This document shows, piece by piece, positions 1 to 5,406 of a stretch of DNA of 8,270 nucleotides. The position numbers and the translations under genes are program-made. Location of the stretch: contig JAEYUG010000065.1 in NCBI GenBank assembly GCA_023432805.1, positions 1 to 8,270 of the forward strand, read 5' to 3'. Under the pieces are notes generated by a model. The model saw only the letters and a program-made list of their open reading frames with translations, was not told the origin of the DNA and did not search any database. How positions within the stretch are numbered: the first letter of the stretch is position 1; each line of letters opens with the position of its first letter. Source of the stretch: Bacteroidota bacterium. GTDB lineage: Bacteria; Bacteroidota; Ignavibacteria; SZUA-365.

Positions 1-32
1 AGCACCCTATCAACTTCTCATTCTAATTCATC

Positions 33-1277
33 ATGTCCAACAATTCAGGAACCCCAAAACAACTAACCACCTCCATCCGAACACTTGATGCGCTTCTTGC
101 TGAAGTCAAGCATCGAGTTTCCATGCAGATGCTCGTCGATCACCTCGGCGGCCTCAATCTCTCACTCCGGGGCAATGACCTCGTCGGTGAATGTCCAACC
201 GGCCATCCGTCTACAGGCGGCACCTGCTTTTCCATTCACATCCAAGACAATTTCTTCAAATGCTTCCACACCGGCTGCACCACCAAGGGTGATGTTGTTG
301 AGCTGGTGCGCATCACACAACGCCTGAGCTTCCCCAAGGCCATCCTCTGGCTCGCCAATGCCTTTCATATCCCACATGCCGTTCCCCAACATGTCACGTG
401 GGGCGCCGATGAGACCGAGGGGGAACGCACCGAACGATACCGCAGGGAGATCAACGCAAAGCTGTATGAGACACTTCTCGTCGCGGGCCACGAGCAGCTC
501 TTCCAACCAATCGGTCATGACGTTCTCGACTACCTCACAACGGATCGCAAGTACGATCCTGCAGTGCTGAGGCGCGCAGATTTCTTCTATCTCCCCCGGT
601 CTCGTGACGCCAAGGACTTCCTGCTGCAGAAGCACCCCGATTTACGAGACGAGATCGATGCGCTTCCACTGAACGGCTACTTCGGCGACAACTTCCGGCT
701 CGCCATCCCGTACCGGGACCGGTTCGGACGAATCACGGGACTCTTGAAGCGGTCGACAGCACCGAAGGGTGAGACCATCACAACCTTCGATGGAAAGACA
801 CACGACAATGTCCGATGGGACAGCACCAAGGGCCTCTCCAAGCATGATCTCTTCGGTCTGCATGCAGCAAAGGGTCAGGAAACGCTGGTCATCGTCGAGG
901 GGTACCCCGATGCCATGTACTTTCGTGCCGCCGGCATGGACAACATCGTCGCCATCGGCCAGGGAAACATCGGGACATCCCACATCGAGGGTCTTGTCCA
1001 CCAGGGCGTCAAGCGCGTCATCATGGCATTCGACAACGATCCGGCAAAGCCGGATGGCTCGCGTCCAGGAACCGAGAACACCCGAACGGCCATTGATCAG
1101 ATTCTGAAGGGCTCCGCCATCGATGTCTTCGTGATCGATCCTGTGCTATATGGCACACACAAGGATCCAGACGAGTTCGTACGGGCCAACGGACTCGATG
1201 CATTCCGTGACCTGGCAGATCTGTGCAACGACAATTATAATTCCCTCCCGACGACAATTAGTGTAATACCACAATAG
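33..1277 (+). CDS. Primase-like protein, CHC2 zinc finger plus Toprim, 3' end truncated by IS
   Basis: A DnaG-type primase-like protein, expected to make RNA primers for replication, probably of a phage, plasmid or integrative element rather than the housekeeping DnaG. Residues 54-82 form a CHC2-like zinc finger (C54, H58, C77, C82), with spacing slightly wider than in DnaG. A Toprim domain follows at about 284-375, with the VEGYPDA motif (E289) and an AFDND motif (D334, D336) as metal-binding acidic residues. KDPDEF at 378-383 is typical of the end of a primase core. Native coding ends at D396 or the first base of codon 397. Codons after that are read from the terminal repeats of the IS21 element and then of the IS1202-like element, where TAG at 1275-1277 stops translation. 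The ATG at 33 has no clear Shine-Dalgarno sequence. The family call is firm. Whether the truncated protein still works is unknown. The DnaB-interacting or helicase-like part often found in such proteins is absent. Confidence 0.85.
   Translation: MSNNSGTPKQLTTSIRTLDALLAEVKHRVSMQMLVDHLGGLNLSLRGNDLVGECPTGHPSTGGTCFSIHIQDNFFKCFHTGCTTKGDVVELVRITQRLSFPKAILWLANAFHIPHAVPQHVTWGADETEGERTERYRREINAKLYETLLVAGHEQLFQPIGHDVLDYLTTDRKYDPAVLRRADFFYLPRSRDAKDFLLQKHPDLRDEIDALPLNGYFGDNFRLAIPYRDRFGRITGLLKRSTAPKGETITTFDGKTHDNVRWDSTKGLSKHDLFGLHAAKGQETLVIVEGYPDAMYFRAAGMDNIVAIGQGNIGTSHIEGLVHQGVKRVIMAFDNDPAKPDGSRPGTENTRTAIDQILKGSAIDVFVIDPVLYGTHKDPDEFVRANGLDAFRDLADLCNDNYNSLPTTISVIPQ
1229..1245 (+). repeat. IS21 left terminal repeat, outer copy
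   Basis: CGACAATTATAATTCCC is the outer copy of the 17-bp repeat at the left end of the IS21-family element. It differs by one base from the inner copy. It is now separated from the rest of its element by the nested insertion. Multiple terminal repeats are a family trait and are thought to bind the transposase. Confidence 0.85.
1245..1261 (+). repeat. Target-site duplication, left copy (of the nested IS)
   Basis: CTCCCGACGACAATTAG stands immediately before the nested element and is repeated exactly at 2885-2901 immediately after it. The boundary bases are ambiguous: with element tips TG...CA the duplication is 17 bp, and with tips GTG...CAC it is 15 bp (1246-1260 and 2886-2900). It contains the start of the inner IS21 terminal repeat, which shows that the target was the IS21 left end. 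Confidence 0.93.
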
Positions 1278-1312
1278 AAATGTCAGTGGATAAGCTCGAT
1301 AGAAATGTCAGT
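1262..1312 (+). repeat. Left terminal inverted repeat of the IS1202-like element
   Basis: Tip TGTAATA, six variable bases, the motif TAGAAATGTCAGT, a 12-base spacer with TAAGCTC, then a second exact TAGAAATGTCAGT. The right end has the same order in inverse orientation with a 13-base spacer. The paired 13-mers are probably transposase binding sites. The primase frame ends at the TAG that opens the first motif. Confidence 0.92.
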
Positions 1313-1373
1313 GGACATTTCGAGGTTTCCGCATCCCACAGGATGCGAGGAGTCCATGCCCGAGGTTCTATCG

Positions 1374-2552
1374 ATGTCACAGAAAGAACGCATCACGCAC
1401 CAGGTCATCTGTCAGCTGGCCACAGGCCAGATCACCGCCTCAGAAGCCGCACGCACACTGGGGATCAGTTCCCGGCATGTCTGGCGGCTGCTGGCGCGCT
1501 ACCGCAGCCACGGTGATGCCGCCTTCGTCCATCAGGCGCGCGGTCGTCCCTCGAACCGCGCCTTCGCGCCCACGGTGCGCGCTCATGTCCTGGAACTGTT
1601 CCAGCAGCGCTATGCGGATTATGGCCCTACCTTGTTGAGTGAACGTTTGTTTGAGTTCCATGGGTACATGATTGACCCTGAGACGCTGCGTCGCTGGCTC
1701 CTTGCCGCCACGCTCTGGACCCGGGCGCGGAAAGGGCGACGCCACCGACGCCGACGACCGCGTCGCGCGGAACTGGGGCAGATGGTGCAGATCGATGGAA
1801 GTCATCATGCCTGGTTTGAGGATCGAGGACCAGCCTGCTGTCTGTTCGTGATCATCGATGACGCAACGAATCACAGCTACTTCCGCTTCGCCCCTGAGGA
1901 AAGTGCACACGAGGCGTTAGTGACGCTGCGCGCCTACGTCGAACGCCATGGGGCTCCCCATCAGGTGTATTGTGATCGACACAGCGTGTACTGGAACGAC
2001 CGGCGACCGACCGACTTCGCACGGAGCGTGGAACGCCTGGGGGGAAGGATGATCTACGCGCACAGTCCGCAGGCGAAAGGACGCGTCGAACGGGCCAACC
2101 GAACGCATCAGGATCGCTTGGTCAAGGCCCTGCGCGAGCAGAACATCACCACGATCGCCCAAGCCAATTGCTTTCTCGACAGCACCTATCTCGCCGTGCA
2201 CAATGCACGCTTTGCGCGCACGACCCCGGTGCTCGATGTGCATCGCAGCATCGCACACCAGGATCTCAATGGCATCTTCTGCTTCGAGGATACGCGCTGC
2301 GTGAAGAACGACATGACATTCCAGTACCAGAGTCAATTCTATCAGATCCTTCCCACGCACGGACTGCGGCCGGTGCCGCGGCAGGAGGTGGTGATCCGTC
2401 ACTGGCTCGACGGCTCGATGCATGTGCTCTGGCGTGGCGAGGAACTCAAGGTCCTCCCAATCGAGGAGCGTCCGAAAGTCGCGTCATCTCGCGGGGGGTA
2501 TCCCAAACCCACCCACCCGTGGAATGGACGGAAGGTCGGCCGTGCACAGTAG
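1374..2552 (+). CDS. IS1202/ISNCY-type DDE transposase
   Basis: Integrase-core transposase that moves the nested element. It has an N-terminal helix-turn-helix (QITASEAARTLGISSRHVWRLLARY, about residues 19-43 from the start used here) and a basic arginine-rich linker. The catalytic triad is D141 in QIDGSHHAWF, D201 in CDRHSVYW and E239 in PQAKGRVERANR. The IDGSHH and SPQAKGRVERANRT blocks are typical of ISNCY/IS1202 transposases. The frame is open further up, to an ATG at 1305, but that codon lies inside the terminal repeat motif and has no ribosome site. ATG 1374 (MSQKERI) has GAGG eight bases upstream and fits family N-termini. ATG 1356 is possible but its AGGAG is only three bases away. 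The gene appears intact, so the element may be active. Confidence 0.92.
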   Translation: MSQKERITHQVICQLATGQITASEAARTLGISSRHVWRLLARYRSHGDAAFVHQARGRPSNRAFAPTVRAHVLELFQQRYADYGPTLLSERLFEFHGYMIDPETLRRWLLAATLWTRARKGRRHRRRRPRRAELGQMVQIDGSHHAWFEDRGPACCLFVIIDDATNHSYFRFAPEESAHEALVTLRAYVERHGAPHQVYCDRHSVYWNDRRPTDFARSVERLGGRMIYAHSPQAKGRVERANRTHQDRLVKALREQNITTIAQANCFLDSTYLAVHNARFARTTPVLDVHRSIAHQDLNGIFCFEDTRCVKNDMTFQYQSQFYQILPTHGLRPVPRQEVVIRHWLDGSMHVLWRGEELKVLPIEERPKVASSRGGYPKPTHPWNGRKVGRAQ

Positions 2553-2610
2553 CCAGACAGACGCGTGGCGCAAGCACCGGCAGCGCCTCACACCACATGA
2601 TCTGCAGATC

Positions 2611-2767
2611 GTCCTTTCCCGCGTACGAACGATGATGGCCGCCGTCCGACCGGTGTCAAGAGTATATGAACCGTCGCAGAAACGCCGATGCCGACGTCCA
2701 TGGTCGGGTGCGACGGCTCTTGACACCGGTCCGGCGGCCATCGCAGGCTGGATACGCGGGAAAGGAC
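2611..2767. repeat. 157-bp multi-tier inverted repeat in the non-coding tail of the IS1202-like element
   Basis: Nested complementary arms share one centre. The outer arm GTCCTTTCCCGCGTA (2611-2625) pairs perfectly with 2753-2767. The middle arm 2634-2662 pairs with 2717-2742 over 26 bp with one 3-base bulge. The inner arm CCGTCGCA (2671-2678) pairs with 2709-2716. The core CCGAC (2691-2695) pairs with 2703-2707 around a 7-base loop. The element has no open reading frame of its own, apart from shadows. A perfect 12-bp palindrome, GATCTGCAGATC, abuts the left side at 2599-2610, and a CATCGC/GCGATG hairpin lies at 2773-2786. As RNA it would fold into one long hairpin about 60 bases downstream of the transposase stop. 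Possible roles are a terminator, RNA stabiliser, small RNA, or a transposition-related DNA structure. The structure is seen; the role is unknown. Confidence 0.85.
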
Positions 2768-2832
2768 CACTCCATCGCTGGCGATGCCACCGATGGTGCG
2801 ACCAGAAAACCGTTGCTTCCCATCATCCCATG

Positions 2833-2884
2833 ACTGACATTTCTAATGAGCTTAAACTACTGACATTTCTAACGAGCTATTACA
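2833..2884 (-). repeat. Right terminal inverted repeat of the IS1202-like element
   Basis: Reading inward from 2884 on the minus strand: TGTAATA, six bases, TAGAAATGTCAGT (2871-2859), a 13-base spacer with TAAGCTC, and TAGAAATGTCAGT (2845-2833). Both 13-mers are identical to those of the left end. Confidence 0.92.
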
Positions 2885-2901
2885 CTCCCGACGACAATTA
2901 G
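2885..2901 (+). repeat. Target-site duplication, right copy (of the nested IS)
   Basis: An exact second copy of CTCCCGACGACAATTAG (first copy 1245-1261), directly after the TATTACA tip. It runs on into GAATTCCC and so completes the inner IS21 terminal repeat. Confidence 0.93.
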
Positions 2902-2908
2902 AATTCCC
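2892..2908 (+). repeat. IS21 left terminal repeat, inner copy
   Basis: CGACAATTAGAATTCCC is identical to the inner repeat of the right end (reverse complement of 5367-5383). Before the nested insertion it lay six bases inside the outer copy at 1229-1245. Now 1.6 kb separates the two. Confidence 0.85.
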
Positions 2909-2913
2909 TGATT

Positions 2914-3819
2914 TCATGGTGTCCGTTTTCCTTCCTTCTTCCTGTATGATCTGATGGACGAGTTGTCGGGGATGGTGGCGATCTGTGATGCGTCGTCACC
3001 CTGCGCGGACATTTCCACTCCTACCTCTTCGTCGTCGCGTTGCGCCGTCTCCACAGTGGTGTGGCCTTTCCCCTGTGCGTGCGCGAGCCGGTAACTGACC
3101 ACATTGAGTTCCAGGATGACGCTGTGATGCACCAGCCGGTCGATCGAGGCTGCCGTCGTGATTGGATCCTTGAAGATCTCCGCCCACCGCGAGAAGGGAA
3201 GATTGCTCGTCAGGACAATGCTGCCGCGTTCGTACCGGTCGGCCAGAAGCGCAAAGAGAACCTCCATCTCATTGCGGTCGTGTTGCACATACCCGATGTC
3301 ATCGATGATGAGCGTGGCGAACTTGCGCAGCGACTTCAATGCACGTTCGAGCCGCAGATCCCGTTTTGCACGCAACAGGTCCTGGATCAGGTGGCTCGCC
3401 GGCGTGAAGTACACGCTTCTTCCCCGACGGATCAGTTCATGCCCGATGGCGCAGACCAGATGCGTCTTGCCGCTGCCGGGATGGCCGAAGGCAAGCAGAT
3501 TCTCCGTGCGGTCGACGAACGTCCCGTCGGCGAGCATCGGCAATTGCAGGGAGATCCTCCGGGGAAGACGGCTGGTGTCGAAGGTCTCGAGCGTTTTTTC
3601 GAGTGGCAGGCGCGATTGCTTGAGGAGGCGGGCAATCCGATGCTCATTGCGGGAGGCGCACTCGTGTTCGAGGAGCGCGAGCAGATACTGCTCGTATCCC
3701 AGCGACTCGGCGCGGGCGCGCGTGGCTTCTCGCTCGAACTCCCGGCGCATCGCGGGGAGTTGCAGACGCGTGAGGTCGTCGGTGATGTGTGCGCACAGAG
3801 CTGTCGTTGATGGTGTCAT
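2914..3819 (-). CDS. istB: IS21-family helper ATPase IstB
   Basis: AAA+ ATPase, 301 residues, that helps the IstA transposase assemble and select target DNA. Walker A is GHPGSGKT (about residues 112-119) and Walker B is LIIDD (170-174). The sensor-like VLTSN (202-206) and the arginine-containing DRLVHHS (227-233) follow, as in DnaC/IstB proteins. The start at 3819 is chosen because its ATG overlaps the istA stop as ATGA and has GGAGAGG upstream (GAGG nine bases from the ATG). The upstream extension to 3891 lies inside istA and is unlikely to be used. After the usual IstB end near LAHAQGK the protein carries about 45 extra polar residues, first acidic (DDEE) and then basic (RSYRKKEGKR), which makes it longer than common IstB proteins. 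It is probably functional, although its element has a disrupted left end. Confidence 0.95.
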   Translation of the reverse strand: MTPSTTALCAHITDDLTRLQLPAMRREFEREATRARAESLGYEQYLLALLEHECASRNEHRIARLLKQSRLPLEKTLETFDTSRLPRRISLQLPMLADGTFVDRTENLLAFGHPGSGKTHLVCAIGHELIRRGRSVYFTPASHLIQDLLRAKRDLRLERALKSLRKFATLIIDDIGYVQHDRNEMEVLFALLADRYERGSIVLTSNLPFSRWAEIFKDPITTAASIDRLVHHSVILELNVVSYRLAHAQGKGHTTVETAQRDDEEVGVEMSAQGDDASQIATIPDNSSIRSYRKKEGKRTP

Positions 3820-5279
3820 GCGGCACATCCTCTCCGGTGCTGACCGCCGATCAGATGGTCGTAGCGTGAGAGATCGACCGGGAGGACGCACACATCACGC
3901 GGCTGCGTCGGTGTGCGGGTCGCCTGGACCAGGATCGCCACCTCCTGAAATCCGATTGCCTGGTCGGCATCAAGCAAGGTGCGCAGCGCCTCATCCACGG
4001 CGGTCTCACTCTCCCTGGCTGCCAGTTCGAGGATCCGCAGGTACTCCCGTGCCGCATGTGCCCCGCGACGAGTCTGCAGCAGATCGTAGGCGATGCGGAA
4101 GCGGCTTGTCGGGAAAAGGTCGTCCTGCCACTGATACGCGGCGAATGCGCCGGGCTTGCGCACGAGGGAATCGATCACATGCCGGTAGTTGATCCGATGC
4201 CCGCCTGCGCCGCGCATCCGGGGGATATCTGCCTCGGCCTGTGTCCCACCATGGAAGACCGACAGGTTCTCCGCTCCGACCCGCACCACCACGGTCTCAC
4301 CGATCAGGCGACTCGGGACCGAGTACACGTTGCGCAGCACCGTGATCGTCGACGATGTCCGCACTCGCACGTGCAGCACGGTCGAACTCGCAAGACGCCG
4401 CGTCGGTAGCGGGCGCAGTGCCGCCCGCTCCTCGAGCCATCGCTCGCGCCGGCCTGCGTTGCGACGGGCCAGGAGCGTGCCGAGAAACGCAGTGTAGTCG
4501 TCCCGGCTCGTGAAGTCCCGACTGCCGCGCAGCATCAGCTCCTGATCGACGGCATTCTTGAACAGGTCGTGACTCTTTTCCGCATCCCCGTTCTCATGCG
4601 GCTGGCGGACCTGGATCTTCTCCGGCCGCAGCCCGTAGTGCTCCATCAACGCTTCGTAGCGACGGGTGAACGATCGTTTCCCGCCCAGTTCCTTGTGCAC
4701 GGCGGAGCTCAGCTGGTCGGTCCGATGCGCCAGCGGTACGCCCCCGAGTTTCCAGAGTGCCTGCTGCAGACCGTCCGAGAGGCTCTCGAACGACTCGGAG
4801 AAACAGATCGTTGCCGTCTCCCAGTTCGAGTAGGTCAGCACGAAATGGAACACGATGTGGGGGAACTCCTGCCCGCCGATCGTGACGCGCAACCGGTTCA
4901 TGCACGTGAAATCCGAGGCACACAAACGACCCGGGGCGTGTGTCTGGGGGAACATCACCTCCTTGGGCGGTCCGGCAAGCGCACGCCATTGCCGCATCCG
5001 GCGTTGCAGCGTGCGCAGCTGCCCGTCCTGATACTTGCCGGGGTATCGGCGTTGAAGCCATCCGAAGACGGTTTTCGCGTGAAGCGCACCTTCATCGGCG
5101 AGCAACTGCTCGATCTCCGGCCAATCCTCCGCGAAGAGATCTTCGCGGGTGCGCCACGGCCGATCCGGCTTCGACGCGCTTGGCAGCAGATCGCTTCGAA
5201 GATACTTGCGCGCTGTCTTCGGGTCCATGCCCGCCTGGGCTGCTGCCACGGTGAGCGTTCCGCTCTTGCTGTACGACAT
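3816..5279 (-). CDS. istA: IS21-family transposase IstA
   Basis: DDE transposase of the outer element, 487 residues, which cuts and joins the element ends. An N-terminal helix-turn-helix (VAAAQAGMDPKTARKYL, about residues 11-27) precedes an integrase core. The triad is D123 in ASDFTCMN, D188 in HRTDQLSSA and E234 in ENGDAEKSHDLFK, spaced as in other IstA proteins. A C-terminal Mu-type beta domain (VLRNVYSVPSRLIGETVVVRV) follows. The frame is open up to an ATG at 5312, but ATG 5279 (MSYSKSGTL) has a strong AAGGAG seven bases upstream and matches the family N-terminus. The stop TGA overlaps the istB ATG, so the two are translationally coupled. No frameshift or missing catalytic residue is seen. 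Confidence 0.95.
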   Translation of the reverse strand: MSYSKSGTLTVAAAQAGMDPKTARKYLRSDLLPSASKPDRPWRTREDLFAEDWPEIEQLLADEGALHAKTVFGWLQRRYPGKYQDGQLRTLQRRMRQWRALAGPPKEVMFPQTHAPGRLCASDFTCMNRLRVTIGGQEFPHIVFHFVLTYSNWETATICFSESFESLSDGLQQALWKLGGVPLAHRTDQLSSAVHKELGGKRSFTRRYEALMEHYGLRPEKIQVRQPHENGDAEKSHDLFKNAVDQELMLRGSRDFTSRDDYTAFLGTLLARRNAGRRERWLEERAALRPLPTRRLASSTVLHVRVRTSSTITVLRNVYSVPSRLIGETVVVRVGAENLSVFHGGTQAEADIPRMRGAGGHRINYRHVIDSLVRKPGAFAAYQWQDDLFPTSRFRIAYDLLQTRRGAHAAREYLRILELAARESETAVDEALRTLLDADQAIGFQEVAILVQATRTPTQPRDVCVLPVDLSRYDHLIGGQHRRGCAA

Positions 5280-5286
5280 CTTCAAT

Positions 5287-5292
5287 CTCCTT
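5287..5292 (-). promoter_or_regulatory. Ribosome binding site of istA
   Basis: AAGGAG on the minus strand, seven bases before the ATG at 5279. It decides the istA start in favour of MSYSKS over the ATG at 5312, which lacks such a site. Confidence 0.85.
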
Positions 5293-5318
5293 ACCTGGTG
5301 GTCTGTGACCATGGCGAA

Positions 5319-5359
5319 CTCCGGCTGGTGGGCGGAGTCTCCATGTTGTATCCGACTCC
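5319..5359 (-). promoter_or_regulatory. Two mutually exclusive hairpins in the istA leader
   Basis: On the minus strand GGAGTC (5359-5354) can pair with GACTCC (5339-5334) across a 14-base loop. Part of the latter, CTCCG (5337-5333), can instead pair with CGGAG (5323-5319). The two stems share CTCC, so only one can form at a time. Such an arrangement in the leader before the istA ribosome site could affect expression, but the stems are only 5-6 bp and the role is speculative. Confidence 0.3.
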
Positions 5360-5366
5360 ACGAAAC

Positions 5367-5383
5367 GGGAATTCTAATTGTCG
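5367..5383 (-). repeat. IS21 right terminal repeat, inner copy
   Basis: Reverse complement CGACAATTAGAATTCCC, identical to the inner left copy at 2892-2908. It lies upstream of istA, so transposase binding here could also affect istA expression. Confidence 0.88.
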
Positions 5384-5389
5384 TCAGTA

Positions 5390-5406
5390 GGGAAATCTAA
5401 TTGTCG
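5390..5406 (-). repeat. IS21 right terminal repeat, outer copy
   Basis: Reverse complement CGACAATTAGATTTCCC, one base different from the inner copy and six bases outside it, the same spacing as the two left-end copies. The element tip follows at 5407-5413. The apparent TTG start of the neighbouring gene lies inside this repeat. Confidence 0.87.

Larger units (their letters stand above)
1262..2884 (+). mobile_element. IS1202/ISNCY-type insertion sequence nested in the IS21 left end
   Basis: A complete 1623-bp element with one transposase gene on the plus strand. Its tips are TGTAATA at 1262-1268 and the complementary TATTACA at 2878-2884. Each end has two tandem copies of the 13-bp motif TAGAAATGTCAGT (1275-1287 and 1300-1312; inverted at 2859-2871 and 2833-2845), with TAAGCTC conserved between the copies. 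A 15-17 bp direct duplication flanks it. From memory, one subgroup of the IS1202 family makes duplications of about this length and has TGT tips, which agrees with the transposase family. About 330 bp between the transposase stop and the right end is non-coding and contains a long inverted repeat. Confidence 0.92.

Noticed and set aside
1305..1373. Upstream ATG at 1305 as the start of the IS1202-like transposase
   Set aside because: It lies within the terminal repeat motif and has no ribosome site; ATG 1374 has GAGG at good spacing and a family-like N-terminus.
2611..2767. Separate miniature transposable element as an explanation of the long inverted repeat
   Set aside because: The arms are nested and fill most of the length, and no short direct duplication flanks it (left GCAGATC, right CACTCCA). 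It is not excluded but is unsupported.
2599..2786. Integron attC site as an explanation of the long inverted repeat
   Set aside because: No GTTRRRY-type core sites are seen at the arm ends and no integrase or gene cassette is nearby.
3820..3891. N-terminal extension of IstB up to 3891
   Set aside because: It overlaps the end of istA out of frame, looks like arginine/proline-rich shadow sequence, and the ATGA overlap with GGAGAGG marks 3819 as the start.
3040..4192. Plus-strand open frames of 256 and 344 residues opposite istB and istA
   Set aside because: They are low-complexity, arginine/serine- or charge-rich translations of the antisense strand with no ribosome site or family resemblance.
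4569..5390. Plus-strand 273-residue open frame opposite istA
   Set aside because: It is antisense to a well-supported DDE transposase, a common by-product of GC-rich coding sequence, and shows no recognisable domain.
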